Shown here in pieces: positions 1 to 8,132 of a DNA stretch of 64,000 nucleotides. How positions within the stretch are numbered: the first letter of the stretch is position 1; each line of letters begins with the position of its first letter. The stretch is from Geminicoccaceae bacterium (GTDB taxonomy: Bacteria > Pseudomonadota > Alphaproteobacteria > Geminicoccales > Geminicoccaceae), in NCBI GenBank assembly GCA_020638495.1, contig JACKIN010000003.1, forward strand, positions 1 through 64,000, written 5' to 3'. Position numbers and translations under genes: made by a program. Below the pieces are notes generated by a model. The model was not told where the DNA came from. It saw only the letters and a program-made list of their open reading frames with translations, and searched no databases.

Positions 1-49
1 TGCTCCAGATAGGCTTGCCCGAGCATGCCGGATCGGGGTGAACGGAATG

Positions 50-1366
50 TTAAGATACCGCCAAGGCACGCTCGAGCAGCATCGGCACATGGCGGGTGTG
101 GCGGGCGGGGTCGAAGAGGTCGGCCAGGCTCTTCTCGTCGAGCACGGCGGTGATCCTCGGATCGACCTCGAGCAGGTCGAGGAGCGGCTCCTCGTTCTCC
201 CAGGCACGCATGGCGCTCGCCTGGACCAGCTCGTAGGCCGCCTGCCGCCCCATGCCGGCATCGACCAGTGCCAGCAGCACCGTCTGGCTGTTGAAGAGGC
301 CGTGGGTGGCATCGAGGTTGCGGCGCATGCGCTCGGGGTGGACGACCAGCCGGTCCATGAGGCCGGCGAGCCGGGCCAGCGCGAAATCGGCGAGGATGCA
401 GGAATCCGGCAGCATGACGCGCTCGACCGAGCTGTGCGAGATGTCGCGCTCGTGCCAGAGCGCCACGTTCTCGAGCGCCGGCACGACGGCGGCGCGGATC
501 ATCCGGGCGAGGCCGGTGAGGTTCTCCGACAGCACCGGGTTGCGCTTGTGCGGCATGGCCGAGCTGCCCTTCTGCCCGGCGTGGAAGAACTCCTCGACCT
601 CGCGCACCTCGCTGCGCTGGAGGTGGCGGATCTCGGTCGCGAGGTGCTCGATCGAGCCCGCGATCTGGGCGAGCGCACAGGCGAAGGCGGCGTGCCGGTC
701 GCGCGGGATGACCTGGGTGGAGACGGGCTCGACCCGCAGGCCGAGCTTGCCGGCGACCCTCGCCTCGATCGCGGGGTCGATATTGGCGAAGGTGCCGACC
801 GCGCCGGAGATGGCGCAGGTCGAGACGTCCTCGATGGCGGCGAGCAACCGCTGGCGCTGCCTTGCGAAGGCGGCATGGAAGCCAGCGAGCTTGAGGCCGA
901 AGGTGGTGGGCTCGGCATGGATGCCGTGGCTGCGGCCGATGCAGACGTCCATGGCATGCTCGCGTGCCCGGCGGGCCAGCACGGCGAGGAGGGCGTCGAG
1001 ATCGGCGAGGACGAGCTGGCCAGCCTCGCGGAGCTGCAGGGCGAGCGTCGTGTCGAGGAGGTCGGACGAGGTCATGCCGAGATGCAGGAGCCGGGCATCA
1101 GCGCCGCACAGATTCTCGACATGGGTCAGGAACGCGATGACATCGTGGCGGGTGGTGGCCTCGATCGCCTCGACCGCCGCCGCGTCGATCAGCCGATCCC
1201 GGGCCTGCTCCGTCGCCGTGCGCAGGCGGGCCACCGCCTCGCCATCGATCTGGCCCAGGCCGGCCATGGCCTCGGCGACCAGGAGCTCGATCTCGAGCCA
1301 GAGCTCAAGGCGGCGCTCCGGGGCGAAGACGGCGACCATCTGCGGCCGGCTGTAACGGGGGATCAT
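50..1366 (-). CDS. purB: Adenylosuccinate lyase
   Basis: Cytosolic lyase of purine synthesis that releases fumarate from SAICAR and from adenylosuccinate. The 438-residue product has the usual length and opens MIPRYSRPQM, typical of the bacterial enzyme. It carries GMTSSDLLD (about 97-105), GRSHGIHAEP (144-153, with catalytic-region histidines) and the fumarase/aspartase signature GSSAMPHKRNP (267-277). It is complete, with its stop 49 bases from the left edge; those 49 bases show no gene. The next gene runs divergently, so the roughly 125-bp gap upstream should hold its promoter. Identification is secure from full-length family motifs. Confidence 0.96.
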   Translation of the reverse strand: MIPRYSRPQMVAVFAPERRLELWLEIELLVAEAMAGLGQIDGEAVARLRTATEQARDRLIDAAAVEAIEATTRHDVIAFLTHVENLCGADARLLHLGMTSSDLLDTTLALQLREAGQLVLADLDALLAVLARRAREHAMDVCIGRSHGIHAEPTTFGLKLAGFHAAFARQRQRLLAAIEDVSTCAISGAVGTFANIDPAIEARVAGKLGLRVEPVSTQVIPRDRHAAFACALAQIAGSIEHLATEIRHLQRSEVREVEEFFHAGQKGSSAMPHKRNPVLSENLTGLARMIRAAVVPALENVALWHERDISHSSVERVMLPDSCILADFALARLAGLMDRLVVHPERMRRNLDATHGLFNSQTVLLALVDAGMGRQAAYELVQASAMRAWENEEPLLDLLEVDPRITAVLDEKSLADLFDPARHTRHVPMLLERALAVS

Positions 1367-1493
1367 CCGGGACTCCAGGCGGGGGCGGGCATTCTCTTAG
1401 CAGCGACCGGACCGAACCGGAAGATCGCCGCCGGAGGCAAGGTGACGATCCGCCTTGGCCAAGTGGCCACGCCAGCATTACAAACCAGCGATC

Positions 1494-3353
1494 ATGACCG
1501 CCGCACCACCCGCCCGCCCGGTTCCCGCCGCGACTCCGCAAGCGGACCGGCGGCGCCGCCTGCCGCTGAGCTGGTTTCTGGCGGCGGTCATCGGCCTCGC
1601 CATGCTGGTCGCCATGGCGCTGCTGCTCTGGCTCACCCTCGGCACCGCGCGCGACAACACGCTGCAGCTCCTGCGGGACAAGGCGCAGCTCGTGCTGACG
1701 CTGGTGCGGGCGCGCACCAACCAGTTCCTCGAGCCGGCGGAAGCGCTGGCCGGCGATGTCGCCCGGCGCATCGAGCGCGGCGAGATCAACACCGCGGACC
1801 AGTCGGCGCTGGTCCAGGCGCTCGGCTATGCGCTGTCCGCCGCGCCACAGATCAATGCGGCCGTCTATGTCGACGCGGAGGGCTGGCTCGTCAGCGTCTT
1901 CCGCGACCGCGAGACCGGCCGCCTCGGGTCGTCCTTCGAGGACTGGCAGGCGGACGCGGCGGTCAAGGCGGCGGTCGCCCAGCTGCATCTCGACAGCGAG
2001 CCGCAGCCGCACTGGGGTGAGCCTTTGTTCAGCGCCGGCGCCGCCGCGACGCTGGTCTATTTCGCCCATCCGGTGCGCGAGCGCGACGGCGACCTCGGCA
2101 TCGTCGTCGCCACGACCACGGTCCAGGATCTCTCGACCTTCATCGGCTCGATCGACACGCCGGGCACGATCGGCACCTTCATCCTCTACGGGCGCGACAA
2201 GGTGCTGGCCCACCCGCGGCTGCGCGTCGCCAGCGAGCTGATGACCGCGGACGCGCCGCTGCCGAGCCTCGCCGAGATCGGCGATCCCGCTTTGGCGGCA
2301 ATCTGGGCACCCGGCTGGGAGGAGCGGCGCATCGCCGATCTGGATATCCCGGCCCATGGGTCGAGGGACGATTCCGACAGCTACGTCTACCTCTACGACG
2401 AGCTCACCACCGCCCGCGACACACCTTGGGTGATCGGCGGCTATTTCCGCGCCGAGGACCTCGGCCGGGAATGGCGGCGGTTGAATGTGGTCACGGGCAT
2501 AGCCGCGGCACTCCTCGTGCTCAGCCTCGGCGGGGCGGTCCTGATCGCCCGCCTGCTGGCCGGGCCGGCGACGCAGATCGCCGACACGGCGCGGGCGATC
2601 AGCGCGCTTCAGCTCGATCGGATCGAGCCCCTCGCCGGCTCGCGCATCCGCGAGCTCGACGATGCGGAGCACTCGCTCAACGCTATGGTCGCGGCCCTCC
2701 GCTCCTTCGTGCGCTACCTGCCGAGCGACCTCGTGCACTATGTGCTGCGCCACCCGGAGCGGGATATCGGCAAGCCGCAGCTCAGGTCGATGACCATCCT
2801 CTTCACCGACATCTCGGGCTTCACCACACTGGCGGAGAACCTGGAGCCGGCGGCCGTGGGGGCTCTGCTCAATGCCCATTTCGCCGATCTCGAGGCGTGC
2901 ATCCGCGGCACGGGAGGCACCATCGACAAGTATCTGGGCGACGGACTGCTGGCCTTCTGGGGCGCACCGGAGCCGCTCGCCGACCATCAGCGGCGGGCGG
3001 TCGAGGCAGCGCTCGCCATGGCCGAGGCCACCAGTCGGCGCAACGCCGAGGTGGCGCTGCCGCTGCGCCTGCGGATCGGCATCGCCGCGGGCGAGATCCT
3101 GGTCGGCGATCTGGGTGCTCCGACCCGGATGAACTACACGGTGATCGGCGATTCGGTGAACCTCGCCCAGCGCCTGCTCGAGATCGGGCACAGCGCCGCC
3201 CCGGCGCACGAGACGGTGATCGTGACCACCGCCGAATGCATCGCCGCGATCGAGCCACCGCCCAGGACCCGGCCACTCGGCCAGCACGTCATTCGCGGCC
3301 GGGCCGGCGCCGTCGAGCTGGTCGAGGTGTTGCCGCCGACCACCCTGCCGTGA
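1494..3353 (+). CDS. Membrane class III adenylate/guanylate cyclase
   Basis: Probable cyclic-nucleotide-producing sensor in the inner membrane. An N-terminal membrane segment (about residues 20-42) precedes a large Cache-like extracytoplasmic region. A second membrane helix lies near 335-355, then a HAMP-like linker and a class III cyclase domain with FTDISGF (metal aspartate near 439), KYLGDGLLAFWG and MNYTVIGDSVNLAQR. I chose the ATG at 1494; a TTG 39 bases upstream would also be in frame. Its TGA overlaps the GTG of the next gene (GTGA), which suggests translational coupling to a transporter. The ligand and the choice of cAMP or cGMP cannot be told from the sequence. Confidence 0.88.
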   Translation: MTAAPPARPVPAATPQADRRRRLPLSWFLAAVIGLAMLVAMALLLWLTLGTARDNTLQLLRDKAQLVLTLVRARTNQFLEPAEALAGDVARRIERGEINTADQSALVQALGYALSAAPQINAAVYVDAEGWLVSVFRDRETGRLGSSFEDWQADAAVKAAVAQLHLDSEPQPHWGEPLFSAGAAATLVYFAHPVRERDGDLGIVVATTTVQDLSTFIGSIDTPGTIGTFILYGRDKVLAHPRLRVASELMTADAPLPSLAEIGDPALAAIWAPGWEERRIADLDIPAHGSRDDSDSYVYLYDELTTARDTPWVIGGYFRAEDLGREWRRLNVVTGIAAALLVLSLGGAVLIARLLAGPATQIADTARAISALQLDRIEPLAGSRIRELDDAEHSLNAMVAALRSFVRYLPSDLVHYVLRHPERDIGKPQLRSMTILFTDISGFTTLAENLEPAAVGALLNAHFADLEACIRGTGGTIDKYLGDGLLAFWGAPEPLADHQRRAVEAALAMAEATSRRNAEVALPLRLRIGIAAGEILVGDLGAPTRMNYTVIGDSVNLAQRLLEIGHSAAPAHETVIVTTAECIAAIEPPPRTRPLGQHVIRGRAGAVELVEVLPPTTLP

Positions 3354-4300
3354 CGCCGGCCGCCTCGGCCCTCGGCTGGATCGGCCGCCAGTCCAGCCCG
3401 CTCTTCTTCGTCGCCGTCTTCGCCGGGGTGCTGCTGCCACCTTTGGCCCGGCTGCTGCAGCCGCTGCTGCTGCCGGCGATCCTCCTGCCCTTCGTCGTGG
3501 CCCTGGTGCGGCTCGATCTCGCAGCGCTCGGCCGCCAGGCGAGGCGCCCGTGGCTCGCGCTCGGCCTCGTGCTGTGGTCGCTGGTCGGCTGCCCCTTCCT
3601 CGTTGCCCTGGTGCTCCAATCCCTGCCGCTCGACCCGGATATCGCGGCCCTCCTCGTGACGACCGCCGCCTGCGCACCGCTCATGGCGTCCGGAGCGCTG
3701 GCGCTGCTGCTCGGCCTCGACGTGGCACTGGCGCTCCTCGTCGTCGTGCCGGCGACCGCGCTCGTGCCGTTCACCGTGCCGCCCCTGGCGCTGGGCCTCG
3801 CCGGCATCGCCATCGATCTCCCGGCAGCAGCCCTCGCCTTGCGTCTGGCGCTCATGGTGCTGGGCTCGGCGGCGCTCGCCGCGCTGGTGCGCCGATGGCT
3901 CGGGCCCGAACGGCTCGTGACTGCCCGGCCGGGTCTCGACGGGCTCGCCGTCCTCGGCTTCGTCGTCTTCGCCGTCGGCGTGATGGACGGGTTCACGATG
4001 ACCGCCCTCGCCCGCCCGGCCCTGGTCGGCGGCATCGTCGTCGCCGTATTCGCGCTCAATCTCGGCCTGCAGGCGATCACCGTGCTGGCCCTGCTGCCGT
4101 TCCTGCCGCTGCGCACGGCGCTGACGGCCGGGCTGGTCGCCGGCAACAACAATCTCGGGCTGATCCTGGCGGCGGTGATCGACACCGCCCCGCCGGCGAT
4201 GCTCATCTTCGTGGCGACCGCCCAGTTTCCGATCTATCTCCTGCCCATCGTCCAGCGGCCGCTCTATCGCCGCTGGCTCGCTTCGGAGCCGCCCGCATGA
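3350..4300 (+). CDS. BASS-like (bile acid:sodium symporter family) permease
   Basis: Very hydrophobic 316-residue protein with about nine to ten membrane helices. It includes a polar GNNNLGLILA stretch late in the chain, in the place where BASS-type transporters have their conserved asparagine-containing crossover motif. The family moves organic anions with sodium; the substrate here is unknown. It starts at a GTG overlapping the cyclase stop by 4 bp and ends in an ATGA overlap with the DUF924 gene, so the three are probably co-translated. An AEC-type or other BART-superfamily carrier is the alternative. The family call is moderate, the membrane-protein call firm. Confidence 0.6.
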   Translation: MTPAASALGWIGRQSSPLFFVAVFAGVLLPPLARLLQPLLLPAILLPFVVALVRLDLAALGRQARRPWLALGLVLWSLVGCPFLVALVLQSLPLDPDIAALLVTTAACAPLMASGALALLLGLDVALALLVVVPATALVPFTVPPLALGLAGIAIDLPAAALALRLALMVLGSAALAALVRRWLGPERLVTARPGLDGLAVLGFVVFAVGVMDGFTMTALARPALVGGIVVAVFALNLGLQAITVLALLPFLPLRTALTAGLVAGNNNLGLILAAVIDTAPPAMLIFVATAQFPIYLLPIVQRPLYRRWLASEPPA

Positions 4301-4836
4301 CGCCGAGAGAAGTGCTCGACTTCTGGTTCGATCCAGCCAACCAGCCTTTCTGGTTCAAGAAGAGCGCGGCCTTCGACGAGGCCGTGCGGCACCGGCTCGG
4401 CGATGCCCATGCGGCAGCCGCGGCGGGCCGGCTGGACGACTGGCGGGCGACGCCCGAGGGGGCGCTGGCGCTGGTCATCCTGCTCGACCAGGTGCCGCGC
4501 AACATTCATCGGGGCACTGCCCGGGCCTTCGCCACCGATGATGCGGCGCTGGCGGTTGCTGCCGCGGCCATCGACGACGGCTTCGGCCGGGGGCTCGACA
4601 AGGACCAGCGTCTCTTCCTCTATCTGCCGCTCGAGCATTCTGAAAAGCTCGCGGACCAGGAGCGATCGGTGGCGCTGTTCACGGAGCTCGGCGATGCGCG
4701 GCTGACCGACTACGCGGTCCGGCATCGCGACATCGTCGCCCGCTTCGGCCGCTTTCCGCATCGCAACGCCCTGCTCGGCCGCGCCTCGACGGAGGAGGAG
4801 ATCAGCTTCCTCGAGGGGCCGAACTCGTCCTTCTGA
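4297..4836 (+). CDS. DUF924 family protein
   Basis: The 179-residue product matches the DUF924 family over its full length. It has N-terminal VLDFWFD, a central ILLDQVPRNIHRGTARAFATD segment (a family hallmark, shortened in some members), a later YLPLEHSE and a C-terminal RFPHRNALLGR. The family is widespread, predicted alpha-helical and TPR-like, and has no settled function. It starts at an ATG overlapping the previous stop (ATGA) and is the last gene of the cyclase-permease-DUF924 operon. It converges on the next minus-strand gene, with only 12 bp between the stops and no clear terminator. Confidence 0.9.
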   Translation: MTPREVLDFWFDPANQPFWFKKSAAFDEAVRHRLGDAHAAAAAGRLDDWRATPEGALALVILLDQVPRNIHRGTARAFATDDAALAVAAAAIDDGFGRGLDKDQRLFLYLPLEHSEKLADQERSVALFTELGDARLTDYAVRHRDIVARFGRFPHRNALLGRASTEEEISFLEGPNSSF

Positions 4837-4848
4837 CGCCCTGCCCCG

Positions 4849-5529
4849 TCAGCCGAGACGCAGCCGCTCCGCGCAGGACCGGCGGAACGTCTCGCTCTGC
4901 ACGAGCCGGGCGAGGAACTCCTCGACCGCCAGCTCGGGCGCCACGCGCTTGTGGGCGAAGCGCATGACCGCCGGCTGGATGAGCGCCGGCCAGGGGCAGC
5001 CCGACGTCGCGACCTCGGCGAGCCGGATCGGCGAACCCTGATGCAGCAGGGCACCGGCCCGGCTGACATAGGCGCCGACGAGCGCGGGTGCGGCCATGTC
5101 GTCGTCGTCGTGCTCGAGCCGCAGGTCCGTGGATTCGACATAGTCGTAATTGACGCCGATCGCCTCGGTCTGGTGCATCCGGGCGAGCTGCTCCGGGTCG
5201 AGCCAGGTCACGGCGACGAAGGCGACCGCCCCCGGATGCCGGTGCAGGGTCGCCGGCAGGGCGCCGTAGCGGCTGAAATGCGCCGAGTAGACGACCACAT
5301 GGTCGAGCAGCACGGCCCGGCTGACCGGGATATGGCCGGTGTGGCCGGCGAACTTGCGACGGAGCTGGGCCGGCGCCGCGTTCGAGCCGAGGGCCAGGAC
5401 GGGCGTGCGGCCGTCCACGGCGAAGGCCGGCGGCTCGCCGTCGGCCGCGAAGACGAAGCGCTCGAGCGGCGCTGCGTAGGGATAGTCGGCCGCGCGCGGC
5501 AGCCCGAGCTCCTCGCCGACCGTCGCCAT
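4849..5529 (-). CDS. Uncharacterised protein with GGCT-like N-terminal motif
   Basis: A 226-residue soluble protein of unknown function. The segment VLALGSNAAPAQLRRKF (about residues 44-60) resembles the nucleotide-loop motif of gamma-glutamylcyclotransferase-like proteins (YGSN...). It is followed by VYSAHFSRYGALPATL and AFVAVTWLD, compatible with that beta-barrel fold. I see no signal peptide or membrane segment. The coding pattern and lack of a competing frame make it a real gene. Assignment to the GGCT/AIG2 superfamily is only a suggestion from the short motif. It is followed upstream by a 117-bp gap and a same-strand BrkB-like gene. Confidence 0.7.
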   Translation of the reverse strand: MATVGEELGLPRAADYPYAAPLERFVFAADGEPPAFAVDGRTPVLALGSNAAPAQLRRKFAGHTGHIPVSRAVLLDHVVVYSAHFSRYGALPATLHRHPGAVAFVAVTWLDPEQLARMHQTEAIGVNYDYVESTDLRLEHDDDDMAAPALVGAYVSRAGALLHQGSPIRLAEVATSGCPWPALIQPAVMRFAHKRVAPELAVEEFLARLVQSETFRRSCAERLRLG

Positions 5530-5646
5530 GATCCCGCTCCAGCAACATCACCTCGCCCGGCAGGCGCCCGATCGACCTCCTGCCGACGTCGGTTCTACTC
5601 AGAGTGTAACCCACCGCGCCGAGCCGGGCAATCGACGGGATCAACC

Positions 5647-6537
5647 TCACCTGCGCCCGATCCCCATGATCGCGGCATTCACATAGGCCCCGAGCACCAG
5701 GATGATCGATGTGATGTAAAAGAAGATCAGGGCGATCACGACGCTAGCCATGCTGCCATACGTGACACTGTAGCTCGCAAAGCTGGCGAGATAGGTCGAG
5801 AAGCCGGTGCCCGCCACCATAAGCACGAGCACGGTGAAGACGACGCCCGGCAGGATGTCGCGCACATGGTGCCGCCGGTTCGGCAGCCAGCGGTGCAGGA
5901 CGACGAGGGTGACGAACAGGATGGCGATCGCCACCACGTTGCGGGCGACCGTCCATACCAGTCGGTAGGCGAAGCCGAGGTCGATCCACCAAGTCAGCAG
6001 GTTCCACAGGATCGGCCCGAAGACCACCAGCACCGACATCGCCGGCACCAGGAGAATTGCCAGCATGACGAAGAAGAAGGTCTGCAGCCGGCGCATCCAG
6101 AACGGCCTGAAGCGCGACACGCGATAGGCGCGGTTGAACGCGAGGCGGATAGCCTCGATGCCACTCGAGGCGGCCCAGAGCATCATCAGGATACTGAATC
6201 CGAGAAACCCGGCGCGCCGCCCGACCACGACCTCGGCCACGGCCGGCTCGAGCGTCTCCGCCACCTCGCCGGGCATGCTGTCGAACATGAGGGCGACGAT
6301 GCGCTCGAGGTCGGCCTGCGTGCCGAGGAAGCTGGCGAGCGAGGTGAGAAAGATCAGGAACGGGAAGAGCGCCAAAAGCGCCGTGAACGAAAGGTGGCCG
6401 GCCATGACGAAGCCGTCCTCGTCCGACATCCGCTTGCCCGCCCGGCCGAGCAGCGCGATCCCGCGGCCCAGTCGTCGGTGCAGAGCGGGCTTGCCGGCCC
6501 GTTCCGCTCCCCTGCCCTCGACCGCCGTTTCCGCCAT
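5647..6537 (-). CDS. YihY/BrkB family inner-membrane protein
   Basis: A 296-residue polytopic protein of the YihY/virulence factor BrkB family, often misnamed ribonuclease BN. Family marks include DEDGFVMAGHLSFTALLALF near the N terminus, a repeat of hydrophobic helices (about six), the middle segment LMMLWAASSGIEAIRLAFNRAY (shortened in relatives) and a terminal FFYITSIILVLGAYVNA. I took the ATG at 6537; an upstream in-frame extension to 6669 has no family similarity and a non-membrane, arginine-rich composition. Function is unknown; transport or envelope roles have been proposed for the family. It is divergent from acuI. Confidence 0.88.
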   Translation of the reverse strand: MAETAVEGRGAERAGKPALHRRLGRGIALLGRAGKRMSDEDGFVMAGHLSFTALLALFPFLIFLTSLASFLGTQADLERIVALMFDSMPGEVAETLEPAVAEVVVGRRAGFLGFSILMMLWAASSGIEAIRLAFNRAYRVSRFRPFWMRRLQTFFFVMLAILLVPAMSVLVVFGPILWNLLTWWIDLGFAYRLVWTVARNVVAIAILFVTLVVLHRWLPNRRHHVRDILPGVVFTVLVLMVAGTGFSTYLASFASYSVTYGSMASVVIALIFFYITSIILVLGAYVNAAIMGIGRR

Positions 6538-6701
6538 GCGAAGCTTTCCATCACCGTCTGGATCGCCGGCAGATTGGCCCGCACCTCGCCGGTCTGGCAA
6601 GCGGCGCCAAGCCGGCACGGGGCAGGCCAGGCTGACAGGCCGCCAAGCTCCGGCTACGCTCTCCCTCACATTGTTCGCATCAAACGGCGAAAGGAAACGC
6701 C
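6538..6701. promoter_or_regulatory. Divergent intergenic region brkB-like / acuI
   Basis: A 164-bp region between two divergent starts that must hold promoters for both genes. The AT-rich stretch around 6668-6685, including an AAAGGAAA ribosome-binding sequence at about 6690, precedes acuI. I see no convincing matched -35/-10 pair or operator repeat. Confidence 0.4.
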
Positions 6702-7685
6702 ATGGCCCGAGCCCTCTGGCTGCGCAAGACCGAAACGGGGCAGACCGTCGAGATTGGCCCGATCACCGAGGCCGACCTGCCCGATGGCGAGGTCCTGGTC
6801 GACGTCGCCTGCTCGACCCTGAACTTCAAGGACGCGCTGGCGATCACCGGCAAGGCGCCGATCGTCCGATCCTGGCCAATGGTGCCGGGCATCGATTTCG
6901 CCGGCACGGTCAAGGCGAGCCGGCACGCCGCCTGGCAGCCGGGCGACTCCGTGATCCTCAATGGCTGGGGCACCGGCGAGACGCGGCTCGGTGGGCTCGC
7001 CGAGATCGCCCGGGTGCCCGGCGACTGGCTGGTGCCGCTGCCCGAGGGCTACAGCCTCGCCGATGCCATGGCGATCGGCACGGCAGGCTACACGGCGATG
7101 CTCGCCGTGCTGCGCCTCGAGGCAGCGGGCATCGAGCCGGGTTCGGGCCCGCTGCTGGTCACCGGGGCAATGGGCGGGGTCGGCAGCGTTGCCATCCTGC
7201 TGCTGGCACAGGCGGGCTTCGAGGTCTGGGCGCTGACCGGGCGGCCGGCCGAGGCGGAGCACCTGAAGAATCTGGGTGCTGCCGGCATCGTGCCGCGCGA
7301 GGAGCTCGCTTCGCCCGGCAAGCCGCTCGTCCGGGAGCGGTGGGCCGGCGGCATCGATGCGGCCGGCAGCCACGTCCTGGCCAACCTGCTGGCCGCCACG
7401 AAATATGGTGGGACCGTCGCCGCCTGCGGTCTCGCCGCCGGCATGGACCTGTCGATGACGGTTGCCCCGTTCATCCTGCGCGGCGTGACGCTCGCCGGCA
7501 TCGACAGCGTCTACGTGCCGAATCTACAGCGCCGGCAGGCCTGGCACCGGCTTGCCCGCGACCTGCCGGCGGGTCGGCTCAGGGAGATCAGCCGCAGCAT
7601 TCCGCTCGACGAGGTCGTCGCCGCGGCGGCGGAATTGCTGGCTGGTCGGGTGCGCGGCCGGCTGGTCGTGACGCTCGGCAACTGA
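6702..7685 (+). CDS. acuI: Acryloyl-CoA reductase / YhdH-type zinc-independent MDR oxidoreductase
   Basis: A 327-residue medium-chain dehydrogenase/reductase of the AcuI/YhdH group, which reduces acryloyl-CoA to propionyl-CoA with NADPH. In alphaproteobacteria this detoxifies acrylate and feeds propionate or DMSP assimilation. Visible motifs are STLNFKDALAITG (about 37-49), VPGIDFAGTV (63-72), the cofactor-binding VTGAMGGVGSVA (about 154-165), and a C-terminal GRVRGRLVVTL. The zinc-site cysteine lobe of alcohol dehydrogenases is absent, as expected for this subgroup. It starts at an ATG with a purine-rich leader. It stands alone, with the csp gene after a 147-bp leader. Confidence 0.9.
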   Translation: MARALWLRKTETGQTVEIGPITEADLPDGEVLVDVACSTLNFKDALAITGKAPIVRSWPMVPGIDFAGTVKASRHAAWQPGDSVILNGWGTGETRLGGLAEIARVPGDWLVPLPEGYSLADAMAIGTAGYTAMLAVLRLEAAGIEPGSGPLLVTGAMGGVGSVAILLLAQAGFEVWALTGRPAEAEHLKNLGAAGIVPREELASPGKPLVRERWAGGIDAAGSHVLANLLAATKYGGTVAACGLAAGMDLSMTVAPFILRGVTLAGIDSVYVPNLQRRQAWHRLARDLPAGRLREISRSIPLDEVVAAAAELLAGRVRGRLVVTLGN

Positions 7686-7725
7686 CCCCACGGGGATGTC
7701 TCGCCACACACGAATCAAAGCCCGC

Positions 7726-7755
7726 TTGCTTCATGACGGGAATGGCATTCATAAT
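7726..7755 (+). promoter_or_regulatory. Candidate sigma70-type promoter of the cold-shock gene
   Basis: TTGCTT at 7726-7731 and CATAAT at 7750-7755 are separated by 18 bp. They lie in the only moderately AT-rich stretch between acuI and the cold-shock gene. A start about seven bases downstream would leave a leader of some 70 nucleotides. Assigned by eye only. Confidence 0.4.
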
Positions 7756-7832
7756 GCATGGCGAGCAAGGTTGCTCACTGGGCAAAGGGCCGGGGGTCGA
7801 ATCGGCGCTACCAGCACGATCGGAGGACAAGG

Positions 7833-8042
7833 ATGCCAGTCGGCACCGTCAAGTGGTTCAACAGCACCAAGGGTTACGGCTTCATTCAGCCGGAAAGTGG
7901 CGGTGCGGACGTCTTCGTTCACATCTCGGCCGTCGAGCGGGCCGGGATGAGCAGCCTGAACGAAGGCCAGCGGGTCTCCTACGAGGAGCAGCTCGATCCG
8001 CGGCGCGGCAAGAAGTCGGCCGAGAACCTGAAGCCGGCCTGA
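7833..8042 (+). CDS. CspA-family cold-shock protein
   Basis: Single-domain RNA chaperone of 69 residues. It carries RNP1-like KGYGFIQPE (about 14-22) and RNP2-like DVFVHISAV (about 27-35) and starts MPVGTVKWFN, the standard family N terminus. The ATG at 7833 follows GGAGGA at 7822-7827, which fixes the start over longer in-frame openings. It binds single-stranded RNA or DNA and keeps mRNA unfolded. It is flanked by its own candidate promoter and a strong intrinsic terminator, so it is probably monocistronic. Which Csp paralogue it is cannot be judged here. Confidence 0.96.
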   Translation: MPVGTVKWFNSTKGYGFIQPESGGADVFVHISAVERAGMSSLNEGQRVSYEEQLDPRRGKKSAENLKPA

Positions 8043-8071
8043 CCGGCGCGGCAACGGCGGTATGATACGAA

Positions 8072-8100
8072 GGCACCGGGCGACCGGTGCCTTCTTTTCT
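8072..8100 (+). terminator. Intrinsic terminator after the cold-shock gene
   Basis: Perfect 8-bp stem GGCACCGG / CCGGTGCC (8072-8079 and 8084-8091) with loop GCGA, followed by TTCTTTTCT. It lies 29 bases after the csp stop and separates that gene from the convergent regulator gene. Confidence 0.9.
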
Positions 8101-8132
8101 GTGTGCCACCGGTCGCGCCTCGCATCGCGGCA

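Noticed and set aside
1305..3677. 790-codon open frame on the minus strand across the cyclase and permease genes
   Set aside because: Arginine/glutamine-rich product without family motifs. It is antisense to two well-supported genes and is a high-GC shadow frame.
5647..6537. Ribonuclease BN
   Set aside because: Old misannotation of YihY/BrkB proteins; no nuclease motif.
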